Source of the DNA: Hyphomicrobiales bacterium
GTDB lineage: Bacteria > Pseudomonadota > Alphaproteobacteria > Rhizobiales > Rhizobiaceae
Length of the DNA stretch: 64,000 bases
Direction of reading: 5' to 3'
Assembly: GCA_900471485.1 (NCBI GenBank)
Contig: UCEU01000001.1
Span: forward strand, 1-64,000
Shown: positions 25,970 to 35,499 of the stretch, piece by piece
Layout of the letters: every line of letters starts with the position of its first letter
How positions within the stretch are numbered: position 1 is the stretch's first letter
The notes under the pieces: generated by a model
What the model saw: only the letters and a program-made list of their open reading frames with translations
Told to the model about the DNA's origin: nothing
Database searches by the model: none
Translations under genes and position numbers: made by a program

Positions 25970-27772
25970 ATGCGGATAAGCACGATCACCAACTGGGCCT
26001 ATGTCGTCACGGTCATCCTGACGATCACCTCGGGCGGCGCCTTCCTGTTGTCTGCGCGCAGCGCCGCGATCGAACAGGCGGCGACCGAAGCCGCCTGGCG
26101 GATGGACGATATCGCCGATCGCCTTCAATCAGCGGCTGAGCAGACCAGCGAAGATGCCCGGCTTTACGTGATGAAGGGCGAGGACCGTTATCTCCGGGCT
26201 TTTCGCGGCGCCGACGGTGAGGAGCGGGCGCGCGAAAAGACGGTCAGGGAGCTGATGGATGGCCGCCTGACGCCGCAGGAACTCGCCGCCCTGAAGGAAA
26301 TCGAGACGGATGCGGAAGCCCTCGATACGGTTGAGGAGCAGGCCGTCGCGGACTACGCGGGTGGCAACCAGGAGGCCGCGCATGCCGCGCTCTTCGGCTC
26401 CGAACATGAGCGGCTTCAAACCGATCTTCTCGCCAGCGTCGGACATTTCACAGATCTGGTCGCGACCCGCGCGCAGGACGAGCTTTCGCAGGCGAAGGCG
26501 CGAAATGAGCTCTGGAGCGCCGTCGCAAAAACACTGCTCGGCGTGACCGCGCTGGTTTTCCTCAGCGTTCTCTATTTCGTGTTGAAACGCCGTGTGGCCA
26601 TGCCCCTTTTGCAGATGTCGGGCGTGGTGAAGCGGCTCGCCCGCCAGGACTACGACGTCGAGCTTCTCACGGACGATCGCCGCGACGAGATCGGCGAGAT
26701 GAACAACGCCATCCAGATTTTCCGCGACAACGGGCTGGAGCGCGACCGGCTGGATGCGGAACGCCGCAAGGACCAGCATACCAAGGACCAGATCCTGCAG
26801 ATGATGCACCGCATGCAGGCCTGCCAGGACGAAAAGGAGCTTGCCGCCGTCGTCTCGCTCTTCGCGCCCGAGATATTTCCCGATCTGAGCGGCCGCCTTT
26901 ACGTAATGAACGACGGCCGCACCGCGCTACGCGCCGATGGCGCCTGGGGCGAGCCGCATCGTTCCGGCCACGAGTTTCCGGCCTCCGAATGCTGGGGCCT
27001 CAGGCGTGGCCGGGCGCATCTCAGCGACAGCAGCCAGGCCGATGTCGTCTGCGAGCACATTACCAGCGAGACGCTCGGATGCCTCTGCGTGCCGCTCGCT
27101 GCCCATGGCGACACGGTCGGCATGCTCTATTTCGAGGGTGTCGATGGCGGCGCGGAGCTGGGTGCGGCACGGGTCTATATCGAGCTGATCGCCGAGAATA
27201 TCGGCCTTGCCATCGCCAATCTCCAGCTGCGCGACCGCCTCACCAATCTGGCCACCAAGGATCCGCTTACCGGCCTGCTCAACCGCCGCTCTCTCGACAG
27301 CGAGCTGAACCGGCTTCGGCGCGAGGAGAATGATCGGCCAGCCGCTTTCGCGATGATCGACATCGACCATTTCAAGCGCTTCAACGACGATTTCGGCCAC
27401 GATGCCGGCGACCATGTGATGAACCAGGTCGCCGCGCTGATGACCGATATCGTCTCCGGCCAGGGCACCGTGCACCGCTACGGTGGCGAGGAGTTCGCGA
27501 TCGTGCTCGATGGCATCGACAAGGATGCGGCTGCACAGCTCGCCGACGTGATCAGACGCGCCGTCGAGACGGCACCCGTCATCTATCTCGGCCAACCGCT
27601 CGGAACTGTCACGGTCTCCGTCGGCGTGGCCTCCACCGAAAACCGCCGCCCGGCCGCCACGCTGATGAAACGCGCCGACGCCGCCCTGCTACGCGCCAAG
27701 GCGGGCGGCCGCAACGCCACCGTCACGGATTGGGCAAACGATGGCGCGGCGGGCAGGTTGCGGGCGGGGTAG
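25970..27772 (+). CDS. Membrane diguanylate cyclase with HAMP, GAF-like and GGDEF domains
   Basis: A 600-residue signalling protein. ATG 25970 has GGAG upstream (a GTG at 25955 is possible). A membrane helix near residues 10-32 precedes a helical periplasmic sensor rich in Glu/Ala, then a second helix near 185-205. A HAMP domain follows (VAMPLLQMSGVVKRLARQD), then a GAF-like region (about 275-430) and a C-terminal GGDEF domain with the active motif GGEEF at residues 505-509. The usual RxxD inhibitory site just before it is absent, so product inhibition may be lacking. It should make cyclic di-GMP from GTP. No EAL domain is present. Confidence 0.88.
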   Translation: MRISTITNWAYVVTVILTITSGGAFLLSARSAAIEQAATEAAWRMDDIADRLQSAAEQTSEDARLYVMKGEDRYLRAFRGADGEERAREKTVRELMDGRLTPQELAALKEIETDAEALDTVEEQAVADYAGGNQEAAHAALFGSEHERLQTDLLASVGHFTDLVATRAQDELSQAKARNELWSAVAKTLLGVTALVFLSVLYFVLKRRVAMPLLQMSGVVKRLARQDYDVELLTDDRRDEIGEMNNAIQIFRDNGLERDRLDAERRKDQHTKDQILQMMHRMQACQDEKELAAVVSLFAPEIFPDLSGRLYVMNDGRTALRADGAWGEPHRSGHEFPASECWGLRRGRAHLSDSSQADVVCEHITSETLGCLCVPLAAHGDTVGMLYFEGVDGGAELGAARVYIELIAENIGLAIANLQLRDRLTNLATKDPLTGLLNRRSLDSELNRLRREENDRPAAFAMIDIDHFKRFNDDFGHDAGDHVMNQVAALMTDIVSGQGTVHRYGGEEFAIVLDGIDKDAAAQLADVIRRAVETAPVIYLGQPLGTVTVSVGVASTENRRPAATLMKRADAALLRAKAGGRNATVTDWANDGAAGRLRAG

Positions 27773-27799
27773 GCCTGTCGATGAAACGTCTACCCGGCT

Positions 27800-30301
27800 T
27801 CAGAAACGGCGGCTGAGGGAAATCTTGAAGTTGCGTCCCGGCATCGCGGAGATGCCATCGCTGAGGTAAGGCAAGTATCGCTTGTCGAACATGTTTTCGA
27901 GCGCGACATGCAATTCCGTATCCTTCATCATGCCTTCCTTCGGCGTCCAATCCAGGAAGAGGCCGTGCACGGCATAAGCGGGGCTGGGCTTGGTCGAATA
28001 GGCGCTACCTTCAGCCTGATAGTAGGGCGTGCGATTCTGCGCGCCTACGAAGGTTCCCGTCCAGCCGAAGGAAAGATCGCGATCCGGGACCTTCATGCCG
28101 AGCGTGGCGAGCACGGTGGTCGGTGCCAGATCCACGAGATAGGTTTCCCCGTTATAGAAGATATTGTTGATTGCGGCGTGCCGCTTTCCTTCCATCCAGG
28201 AAAGGCCGAGATCGCCGAACATGCGTTCCGTCTCGTAGTGCGCCTGCAGCTCGAAGCCGCGCGAATAATAGGCCGGTGTGTTCCAGTACCAGGGCACCTG
28301 TCCTGCAAGGTTCAAGTCGGAAAGATTAGCCCTTCCGATGCGGCGGGTCACGGGGCTCGTCACGTGGTTGTTGAACAGCGAGACCCGCGTGGACAGAGAA
28401 TCGCCGGAGAGGAACACGTCGTCGAAATTCACGTCGACACCGAGATTGATCGTGTTGTTGCGCTCGATATCGAGGCCGCGGCTGGTGCCTGACGCGGTCG
28501 TCAAAGCGCTCTGTGTCGAGTAGAGTTCATCGATATTGGGTGCGCGCATGGCGTAGGCCCAGTCGGCGAAGAAGCGCACGTCCGGTGTCGCCTGCCATTC
28601 CATGCTGATGGCAGGCGTGAAGCCTTGATGCGAGACGGCGCTGTAGTCGTGCAAGCCCAGGGGGTTGTTATAGCGCGGCGCGGCATTCGGAACGCCCTCC
28701 GATCGCACATAGTCGAAGCGCAGGCCAGGCGTCACCTTGAACGTGTCGGTAACATCGATCGTGTCGCGGACGAAGGCCGACGTGGTGTTCTGCGTTCCCT
28801 CCGGCATGAACCATGGCGCATAGTAGCCGTAATTGTATTCGGCTTTGGTGGCGTTCGCGCGATCGAACATCATGACTTCGCGCTTGTGGCCATTGTATTG
28901 CAGGCCATAGTTCAGCTTGTGATCCAGCCCACCCAGGGTGAAGTTGGAAGTGTTTTCGGCTTCAAGATGAAGGTCGGAATAAGTGGCGTCGTTCTCGACG
29001 CCACCTACAGAAGCTGATGGGGTCGTTCGAAAATGGGTGCGTGTTGCATGTTGACCTGTCGATGAGTAGCTCGCCAGGAAGCGCGCGTTCACCAGATCGG
29101 TGTCGCCGGTATATTTGTATTCGAAGGACGATGTCAGGTCCTTCAATTCGCGCCATGCAAGTCGTCGCGCGATGGCCTCGTCATATCCGAGTGGCAGATC
29201 AGCCGAATTGATATCAAGCTGGCCGCGAACGGCCGCGATAGGTCCCCAGTTGTTGCTTCGGCCATAGCTGACGGATGTGTTGATCTCGTTGCCGTCGAAA
29301 TCAGCACCTGCGTTCAACAGTCCGGATGCCAGTTTTGAATCAGAAGCGGCATATATCTCGCCACCGCCGATGCGCATGTCGTCGCTCTTGCGCCAAGTCA
29401 GCGAAAGCAAGCCATTATAAGCAATCGGCGTGCCGAAATCCGATTTTCCGTAGACCGCGCCGGTTTCGAGAAGCTCCCTGTTGGCGGACTGGAAGCCGGT
29501 CTTGCCCCAGGCGCCCCAGGTCTGGCCGGGCTTCAGCATATCGCCGGCGTCCTTGCTTTCCATCAGGATCGTTCCGCCGAAGCCGCCATTCCCGTAGCGC
29601 ACCGATGTTGCGCCCTTCTGGATTTCGACGTTCTTCAAAAGCTCCGGCTCAACGAAGACGGTGCCTTGGTCGTATTTCTCGAAGTTCTTCGGTGCGCCGT
29701 CGAGCAGGATCCTTGTATCCGATTGCCGGCCGAACCCGCGGATGGCGATCGACTGCCCTTGAATGCGGACGCCGCCAGACAACGAAACGCCCGGCGTCTT
29801 GTTCACGAGTTCAGGGAGGCTCGAAGCTTGTGCCTGCTCGATCTGTTCCTGCCCGATGACGGCGACGTTGGGCGCGTTATCGCCATAGTACCGGTCACCT
29901 TTGACGACGATGGTCGAGAGATAGGTGGCGTCGCCCTCGGCCTTGTCGCCCGGTGCTCCAGCCTTGCTCAAAGTGATCATCGAGGAGCCGCTGTAGCGGT
30001 AGGTGATCCCGGTACCGGCGAGCAGCCGCGAGAGGGCGTCATCCGCCGTCAGGTGTCCCGAAACGCCTGCTGTCCTGACGCCTGCTGTGACGCCGGCGTC
30101 GAAGACAATCTGCAGCCTGGTCTGGGCGGCGAGGACGTTCAGCCCGCTGGTCAGGCTGCCGGCTGGCAGGTTGAGCTCGATGGCGCCGGCCTGCTGCGCT
30201 TGCGCCGTTCCAATGCTTGCCACGGTGACAGTGCTGGCCAGAAGGGCCGCAAGGAGGTGAAGCAGCGGGCGAGCGCTGCCGGTATGCATCGAATGTCTCA
30301 T
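27800..30301 (-). CDS. TonB-dependent outer-membrane receptor with STN domain
   Basis: An 833-residue FecA-type receptor. A signal peptide ends near GTAQAQQ, followed by an STN signalling domain (AGSLTSGLNVLAAQTRLQIV), a TonB-plug (SLPELVNKTPGVSLSGGVRI, IRGFGRQSDTRILLDG) and a 22-strand barrel ending in KISLSRRF with terminal phenylalanine. The STN domain is what such receptors use to signal an anti-sigma factor. It is encoded 82 bp after fecR and under an iron-responsive box upstream of fecI. The motif RAPNIDELY is seen in heme and siderophore receptors alike, so the ligand is undetermined. Confidence 0.9.
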   Translation of the reverse strand: MRHSMHTGSARPLLHLLAALLASTVTVASIGTAQAQQAGAIELNLPAGSLTSGLNVLAAQTRLQIVFDAGVTAGVRTAGVSGHLTADDALSRLLAGTGITYRYSGSSMITLSKAGAPGDKAEGDATYLSTIVVKGDRYYGDNAPNVAVIGQEQIEQAQASSLPELVNKTPGVSLSGGVRIQGQSIAIRGFGRQSDTRILLDGAPKNFEKYDQGTVFVEPELLKNVEIQKGATSVRYGNGGFGGTILMESKDAGDMLKPGQTWGAWGKTGFQSANRELLETGAVYGKSDFGTPIAYNGLLSLTWRKSDDMRIGGGEIYAASDSKLASGLLNAGADFDGNEINTSVSYGRSNNWGPIAAVRGQLDINSADLPLGYDEAIARRLAWRELKDLTSSFEYKYTGDTDLVNARFLASYSSTGQHATRTHFRTTPSASVGGVENDATYSDLHLEAENTSNFTLGGLDHKLNYGLQYNGHKREVMMFDRANATKAEYNYGYYAPWFMPEGTQNTTSAFVRDTIDVTDTFKVTPGLRFDYVRSEGVPNAAPRYNNPLGLHDYSAVSHQGFTPAISMEWQATPDVRFFADWAYAMRAPNIDELYSTQSALTTASGTSRGLDIERNNTINLGVDVNFDDVFLSGDSLSTRVSLFNNHVTSPVTRRIGRANLSDLNLAGQVPWYWNTPAYYSRGFELQAHYETERMFGDLGLSWMEGKRHAAINNIFYNGETYLVDLAPTTVLATLGMKVPDRDLSFGWTGTFVGAQNRTPYYQAEGSAYSTKPSPAYAVHGLFLDWTPKEGMMKDTELHVALENMFDKRYLPYLSDGISAMPGRNFKISLSRRF

Positions 30302-30383
30302 GGAACCCCAGGCCTATGCTATTCAATCGGTGTCTGCGGGGTTGACGGACGAGCCATGCTGTTTGGGACAGGCATTCGAAAAT

Positions 30384-31361
30384 TTATTCGCTGAGGATAG
30401 TCAGATAAGGTCCGACGCGGGTGATCCGGACGCGGAAGGCATTCGCGAAGTCTTCCAGCGTCTCATTTGGCGACGTCAGGTTCAGGCTGCCCGATATTGG
30501 CCTCTCGGCCAGCGACGCCTGCGCGATGACGATCTTGCCGGGAATATATCGGGCGATTTCCTCCACGACGGCCGACAGTGGCCGGTTGTCGAAGGCGAGG
30601 CGTCCCTGCCGCCACGCGATTGCCGTGTCGGGATCGACATCCCCCACCGCTCCCAGCTGACCATCTTTGTCATAGCTCAATTGCTGGCGCTCGCTCACCT
30701 GGAGCCCCGCTTTGTCGTCGAGCGGACGCACCATCACGGCATGTTCGGCGACGACAACGCGCGCGCCTTCTACCGTGAGATTGACATCGAAGGCGGTGCC
30801 GAGCGCCGTTGTCGTGCCGTTGCCGGCTTCCACGACGAAGGGACGGGATCGGTCGGCGGCGACGTGGAAATAGGCCTCCCCGCGCAATAGCGTGATGCGC
30901 CGCTCATTGTCCTTGAGGTCGATGGCGATCGCGGAATTCGCGTTCAGTTCGACCGTGGAGCCATCGGCAAGCGTGACGGTTTGCGGCTCGCCGACCTTCG
31001 ACATCACATCCGCCCGCAGCCGCATCGGCCCGTCGGCGAGATAGAATGCGCCGGAACAGAGGCCGAGAACAAGGATGGCGCCAACGATGGTCCGGGCGCG
31101 TGGCAGCGCGTGCTTGGCGGCACTTCGTGTGAACTCGAGATCGTTCGACAGTAGATGGCTGGCATCCCCCATCAGTCGCTTCGCGCGTTCGTAAACCAGC
31201 GTATGTGAGGGGTCAGCGGAAATCCACGCCTGAAACGCAGCCTCGACAGCTTTGTCGCCCGGGTTGTCCTGCAGTCGGATCAACCAGTCCACCGCCTGTT
31301 CGCGCAGTTTCTTCTCGCTCGTCGGCTTCGCCTGCATGGTGAGTGGGAGGCCTTGGGTCAC
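30384..31361 (-). CDS. fecR: FecR-type anti-sigma / sigma-activating membrane protein
   Basis: A 325-residue protein. It begins at GTG 31361, overlapping the fecI stop (GTGA), which implies coupled translation. The N-terminal cytoplasmic domain contains WLIRLQDNPGDKAVEAAFQAW (DUF4880-like), one membrane helix lies near residues 92-108, and the periplasmic FecR domain has the hallmark TVTLADGSTVELNANSAI and RRITLLRGEAYFHVA. It relays the receptor's STN signal to the sigma factor. Confidence 0.92.
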   Translation of the reverse strand: MTQGLPLTMQAKPTSEKKLREQAVDWLIRLQDNPGDKAVEAAFQAWISADPSHTLVYERAKRLMGDASHLLSNDLEFTRSAAKHALPRARTIVGAILVLGLCSGAFYLADGPMRLRADVMSKVGEPQTVTLADGSTVELNANSAIAIDLKDNERRITLLRGEAYFHVAADRSRPFVVEAGNGTTTALGTAFDVNLTVEGARVVVAEHAVMVRPLDDKAGLQVSERQQLSYDKDGQLGAVGDVDPDTAIAWRQGRLAFDNRPLSAVVEEIARYIPGKIVIAQASLAERPISGSLNLTSPNETLEDFANAFRVRITRVGPYLTILSE

Positions 31362-31918
31362 AGGGTGGATTCGATACGATCGAGGCAGTGGAGATAAGCC
31401 TTGCGCAAATGCCGGTCCACCATATTGCGGCTGATATTCAGCCTGAGAGCAATGTCGTCGGACGACAGTTTGCCGACCCGGCTGGCGATGAAGACGCGCC
31501 TGCGCTGCACCGACATCTCCATGATCGCCACCTTCAGCATCATCATGCGGTGGTGAAGATCGATGCCAAGATCCGGGGAAACGAATGGCGCGCTCACCTG
31601 AAGCGCCTCGGTTTCGCTGCCGGAGAACAATTTCGCCTCGAAGCGTTGGCGGCGGAAACGGTCTATGCCGAGATTGACGCAGGATCGTATCAGAAAAGCC
31701 TTCAAGGACAGCTTGCCGTCCAACGCTGCATGCTTGTCGCGTAGCCTCACATAAAGGTCATGGACGATCTCGCGGGCGATCGCCGGCGGGTGGCCCTTGC
31801 GCCGCATGCTGCCGCACAGCTCTTCGTAGTGGGCGATGATCGCCATATCCAACAAGGTGGTCTGCGCGGTCGAAGGCATGGAGTGATCGGCTGTAGGGGC
31901 GATCCAATGCGCGGTCAT
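31358..31918 (-). CDS. fecI: ECF sigma factor, FecI type
   Basis: A 186-residue sigma-70 factor of the extracytoplasmic-function group. Region 2 lies about residues 25-95 (EIVHDLYVRLRDK, KAFLIRSCVNLGIDRFRRQR) and region 4 about 120-180 (RRRVFIASRVGKLSSDDIAL then NISRNMVDRHLRKAYLHCLD). It is first in fecI-fecR-receptor and has an iron-responsive operator upstream. It would direct RNA polymerase to the receptor promoter when the ligand is bound outside. Confidence 0.92.
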   Translation of the reverse strand: MTAHWIAPTADHSMPSTAQTTLLDMAIIAHYEELCGSMRRKGHPPAIAREIVHDLYVRLRDKHAALDGKLSLKAFLIRSCVNLGIDRFRRQRFEAKLFSGSETEALQVSAPFVSPDLGIDLHHRMMMLKVAIMEMSVQRRRVFIASRVGKLSSDDIALRLNISRNMVDRHLRKAYLHCLDRIESTL

Positions 31919-31987
31919 GAGTGTCTCGGAGGCTTCTGGACAGATGCGTTTGATCGCGTCTTAGCCAGCGCTTGCGATCGATGCAAG

Positions 31988-32014
31988 AAAATATGACTAT
32001 AATAATCATATTTT
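31988..32014. promoter_or_regulatory. Iron-responsive operator (IRO box) upstream of fecI
   Basis: AAAATATGA (31988-31996) and TCATATTTT (32006-32014) are exact inverted repeats around nine bases. The core is TGA-N9-TCA, the IRO motif bound by the iron-sulfur regulator RirA in rhizobia. It lies about 70 bp upstream of fecI, so repression under iron sufficiency is expected. RirA itself is not in the window. Confidence 0.75.
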
Positions 32015-32053
32015 TGGAAGGTGTGATATAGCGGCGGCTTACGAGTGTCAGGC

Positions 32054-32068
32054 TAGGGACCAAAGTCC
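32054..32068 (+). promoter_or_regulatory. TAGGGAC-N4-GTCC box upstream of NarL-type kinase
   Basis: TAGGGACCAAAGTCC, with GGAC and GTCC as inverted arms. An almost identical box (TAGGGACTTTAGTCC) lies at 34281-34295 in front of the binding protein gene. It is the probable site of the LuxR-type regulator at 33614. Confidence 0.5.
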
Positions 32069-32151
32069 TCGTGACTACGACTGTGCTTATCACTATAACC
32101 GGATACATTGCATCCAGTTTGAAACATTGCGCGGCATGCTGTTGTCGTCAC

Positions 32152-33627
32152 ATGAGGGGCCGCTATCGGTGTGCATCGAAAGTTATCGCGATCGTCCGTG
32201 TGCGTTCGATTTCATGGAAGCGACCAGCCGAGAATTCCGCCTTGCGCACTGACAGGTCTCTGCTTTCCACGCTGCGATTGCGGTTTAGCCTGGCGCAGCA
32301 ATTCATCGTTGCCGGCGCCGTCGTTCTGGTTATCGGCATGGTTCTCATTGGCCTTTGGGTCACGACCAGGATCGAGGATGCGGCGGTTCGCAATTCGGCG
32401 GCCGCGACCGCGCTCTATGTCGATGGCATCATCGCGCCGCTGACGCAGGAGATGGCGAGCGGCGCCGATCTCAGCGAGAATGCCCAGCAATCGTTGAAGG
32501 AGACGCTGCAACGTGGCGTCCTGCGCAGCCGGCTCTTCTCGTTCAAGCTCTGGCGCCCCGATGGAACGGTGATCTTCAGCACCGAGCAATCCCTCGTCGG
32601 TCGAAAATTTCGGATCGGCACCGGTCTCTCCACGGCGCTTGCCGGCGGCATCCATGCGCGGTTCAACGATCTGCATGCCGATGAAAACAAGCTGGAGCGG
32701 GACAGCCGGAAAACGCTTCTGGAAATCTACAGCCCGATCCGCGAGGCCTGGTCAGGCGACGTTATCGGCGTCGCGGAATTCTACGAGCGGGCCGATGATC
32801 TGAGTGCGGAGTTGAGGAACGCGCGGCTGCAGAGCTGGCTCGTGGTGGCTTCGGTTACGGCAGGCATGTTCGTGTTTCTCTTCGTCATTGTCGCGCGCGG
32901 CAGCCATCTCATCACAACGCAGCGCCGCTCGCTCGATCATCAGGTGGCCGAACTCTCGCGGATGCTGTCGCTGAACGACGCGCTTCGCGCGCGGGCCGAC
33001 AAGGCAAACCAGCGCACGGCGATGTTGAATGAGCGGTACCTGAGACGGATCTCGGCGGAGCTTCATGACGGGCCGACCCAGCTGCTCGGGTTCGCCGCGT
33101 TGCGCCTGGAAGCGATCAGCAAGGGGCGGGCCCGCGACGACGATGCCGCGCAGGTCAAGCAATCCATCGCCGAGGCGATCAAGGACATCCGCGATATCTG
33201 CCGCGGCTTGACGCTGCCGGAGTTGAAGACGCTCGCCGGCCACGAGGTCGCGCGTCGCGCCATCCAGACGCACCAGACCCATTCGAAATCGAGTGTCGAG
33301 GCCGAGATCGGCGAAATCGCGGTTTCGTCGCAGGCGGCGAAGATCTGTATCTACCGCTTCATCCAGGAAACGTTGAGCAATGCCGCGCGGCATGCGAATG
33401 CATCCGATATTTCGGTGAAGGTCAGAGAGATCGGCGGGATGATCGAGGTGTCGGTACATGACAATGGCACGGGATTCCAGGCGCAGCCGGGTGATTTCGG
33501 TCTCGGTCTTGCCGGTATCGAGGAGCGGGTGGCCGGTCTCGGTGGGCAGTTCCAGCTGATCTCGGATACGGCGGGCACGACGGTGCGCATGACGATCCCA
33601 AGCGGAGCAGAGAGTGAAGACCTATAG
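32152..33627 (+). CDS. Sensor histidine kinase of NarL/DegS (HisKA_3) type
   Basis: About 491 residues from ATG 32152. The open frame extends to 32071 and a start nearer 32242 is also possible because none has a clear ribosome-binding site. A membrane helix (IVAGAVVLVIGMVLIGLWV) and a second one (LQSWLVVASVTAGMFVFLFV) bracket a periplasmic sensor of about 185 residues. The HisKA_3 box contains the phospho-histidine in ISAELHDGPTQLLGF, and the ATPase has NAARHANASDI and FGLGLAGIEERV. It overlaps the partner regulator by 14 bp. The sensed signal is unknown. Confidence 0.88.
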   Translation: MRGRYRCASKVIAIVRVRSISWKRPAENSALRTDRSLLSTLRLRFSLAQQFIVAGAVVLVIGMVLIGLWVTTRIEDAAVRNSAAATALYVDGIIAPLTQEMASGADLSENAQQSLKETLQRGVLRSRLFSFKLWRPDGTVIFSTEQSLVGRKFRIGTGLSTALAGGIHARFNDLHADENKLERDSRKTLLEIYSPIREAWSGDVIGVAEFYERADDLSAELRNARLQSWLVVASVTAGMFVFLFVIVARGSHLITTQRRSLDHQVAELSRMLSLNDALRARADKANQRTAMLNERYLRRISAELHDGPTQLLGFAALRLEAISKGRARDDDAAQVKQSIAEAIKDIRDICRGLTLPELKTLAGHEVARRAIQTHQTHSKSSVEAEIGEIAVSSQAAKICIYRFIQETLSNAARHANASDISVKVREIGGMIEVSVHDNGTGFQAQPGDFGLGLAGIEERVAGLGGQFQLISDTAGTTVRMTIPSGAESEDL

Positions 33628-34261
33628 AATTGTCGTCGCCGACGATCACCCGATTTATCGCAATGGCCTGGTTCGCAGCCTTGAGGACGAGGCAGAGTTC
33701 GAGGTCGTCGGTGAGGCGTCGACGGCCGATGACGCCGTGACCGTCTATCGGCGGCAGTCTCCCGACGCTCTTCTGCTAGATCTCTCCATGCCCGGCGGCG
33801 GGCATTCGGCGCTAGCGGCGATCCTTGGTGATCATCCTGATGCCGTCGTCATCGTGCTGACGGCATCCGAGGATGATGACGATCTTTTCCGTGCGGTAAA
33901 GGGAGGGGCAAGGGGTTATGTGCTGAAGGGCGTCGACGCCTCGGAACTGGTCGATATCGTCAAGCGGGTGATCGCGGGCGAAAGCTATGTTTCGCCCGGC
34001 CTGGCATCGCGGATACTCAGCGAACTCAAGCCCGCCACGACCCGTTCTCCCGCGGATGATGCGCTTGCCAGTCTGACGCCGCGCGAGGAGCAGATCCTCG
34101 CGCTCGTGGCCGAGGGCAACAGCAACAAGGAAGTGGCCCGCCGGCTCGGCCTCCAGGAAAAGACGATCAAGCACAACATGACGCGTATCCTGCAGAAACT
34201 GAAGGCGCGAAACCGCACCGAGGCGGCGATGCTGCTGCGCGACACGCGCGCTCGCGACTGA
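33614..34261 (+). CDS. NarL/FixJ-family response regulator
   Basis: A 215-residue regulator with a GTG start at 33614 behind GGAG. The receiver has DDHPIYRNG and the phospho-acceptor in ALLLDLSMPGGG. The LuxR-type DNA-binding domain reads LTPREEQILALVAEGNSNKE then VARRLGLQEKTIKHNMTRIL. It is translationally coupled to the kinase. Two identical-looking boxes (32054, 34281) suggest it controls its own operon and the binding protein downstream. Confidence 0.92.
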   Translation: MKTYRIVVADDHPIYRNGLVRSLEDEAEFEVVGEASTADDAVTVYRRQSPDALLLDLSMPGGGHSALAAILGDHPDAVVIVLTASEDDDDLFRAVKGGARGYVLKGVDASELVDIVKRVIAGESYVSPGLASRILSELKPATTRSPADDALASLTPREEQILALVAEGNSNKEVARRLGLQEKTIKHNMTRILQKLKARNRTEAAMLLRDTRARD

Positions 34262-34280
34262 TGTACTTGGCAGCACGCCT

Positions 34281-34295
34281 TAGGGACTTTAGTCC
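34281..34295 (+). promoter_or_regulatory. TAGGGAC-N4-GTCC box upstream of Fe(3+)-type binding protein
   Basis: TAGGGACTTTAGTCC, matching the 32054-32068 box at 12 of 15 positions, 138 bp upstream of the binding protein start. It links that gene to the adjacent two-component pair. Confidence 0.5.
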
Positions 34296-34432
34296 GCATG
34301 GCGCCTGCCTGCGTTCCCGATATAAGTGGAGTGTCTTTTTCCAGTTTGAACGCCTGCGGCGTTCCGGGGAAGCAATTTCCAATCACGCCATGGCGGTTTG
34401 CGACCGTCCATGGGATGCACAAGGAGAACCAG

Positions 34433-35440
34433 ATGAAGAAGTCGATCCGGATGACGGTGACGATGTTGTCACTGCTGGCTGCAACCACGCTTGCCTCGGG
34501 TGCCAACGCCCAGGACGCCGAAGGCATCGTTGTCTATAACGCGCAGCATGAGGGCCTGGGCAACGCCTGGGTCGAGGGCTTCACCAAGGAAACCGGCATC
34601 AAGGTCACGGTCCGCAAGGGCAGCGACACGCAGTTCGCCAACCAGCTGATCCAGGAAGGCGACGCTTCGCCGGCGGACGTGTTCCTCACCGAGAACTCGC
34701 CCGCTATGGCGCTGGTCGATGGTGCTGGCCTGTTCGCCCCGGTCGACAAGGAAACGCTCGATCAGGTGCCCGCCGAGTATCGCCCGGCCGACGGCCGTTG
34801 GACCGGCATCGCCGCGCGCACGACCGTCTTCGCCTATGACAAGACCAAGCTGACCGAAGACAAGCTGCCGAAGTCCATGCTCGATCTCGCCGATCCGGCC
34901 TGGAAGGGTCGTTGGGGCGCATCGCCCGCTGGCGCCGATTTCCAGGCGATCGTCGGCGCATTACTGCAGCTGAAGGGCGAGGAAGCCACCAGCGCATGGC
35001 TGAAGGCGATGAAGGAAAACTCCGCGCCGTACAAAGGCAACAGCGTTGCCATGAAGGCCGTGAACGCGGGTGAAGTCGAAGGCGCGATCATCTATCACTA
35101 CTACTGGTTCGGCGATCAGGCAAAGACCGGCGAGAACAGCAAGAACGTCGCTCTGCACTACTTCAAGAACCAGGATCCGGGCGCCTTCGTCAGCGTTTCC
35201 GGTGGCGGCGTCCTGAAGTCCAGCAAGCACCAGAAGGAAGCGCAGGCGCTTCTCAAGTGGATTACCGGCAAGTCCGGCCAGGCCGTTCTCAAGGACGGTG
35301 ATTCCTTCGAATACGCCATCGCCGGAGATTCCAACTCCAAGCTGGTTCCGCTCAAGGATCTTGACGCGCCGAAGGTCGAGGCATCGACGCTCGACAGCAA
35401 GAAGGTCGTGGAACTGATGACGGCCGCCGGCCTTCTTTAA
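34433..35440 (+). CDS. Orphan Fe(3+)-type ABC substrate-binding protein
   Basis: A 335-residue FbpA/AfuA-like protein. ATG 34433 has AAGGAG upstream; the signal peptide ends near GANAQDA. Typical blocks are IVVYNAQHEGLGNAWVEGF, FANQLIQEGDASPADVFLTE and AIIYHYYWFGDQ, where the tyrosine pair near the C-terminal third is the usual ferric-iron ligand. No permease or ATPase gene accompanies it; a cytochrome b561 follows. It may use a transporter encoded elsewhere or act as a ligand sensor for the upstream kinase. No IRO box was found in front of it. Confidence 0.85.
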   Translation: MKKSIRMTVTMLSLLAATTLASGANAQDAEGIVVYNAQHEGLGNAWVEGFTKETGIKVTVRKGSDTQFANQLIQEGDASPADVFLTENSPAMALVDGAGLFAPVDKETLDQVPAEYRPADGRWTGIAARTTVFAYDKTKLTEDKLPKSMLDLADPAWKGRWGASPAGADFQAIVGALLQLKGEEATSAWLKAMKENSAPYKGNSVAMKAVNAGEVEGAIIYHYYWFGDQAKTGENSKNVALHYFKNQDPGAFVSVSGGGVLKSSKHQKEAQALLKWITGKSGQAVLKDGDSFEYAIAGDSNSKLVPLKDLDAPKVEASTLDSKKVVELMTAAGLL

Positions 35441-35499
35441 GGCAATACACGGCCGCCGGCGGACGACCCGCCCGCGGCCCGATTCCTCTGTCAAATCAA

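Noticed and set aside
31919..32151. A second iron box or Fur-type 19-mer in this gap
   Set aside because: Only the 31988-32014 element fits; other TGA/TCA pairs have the wrong spacing.
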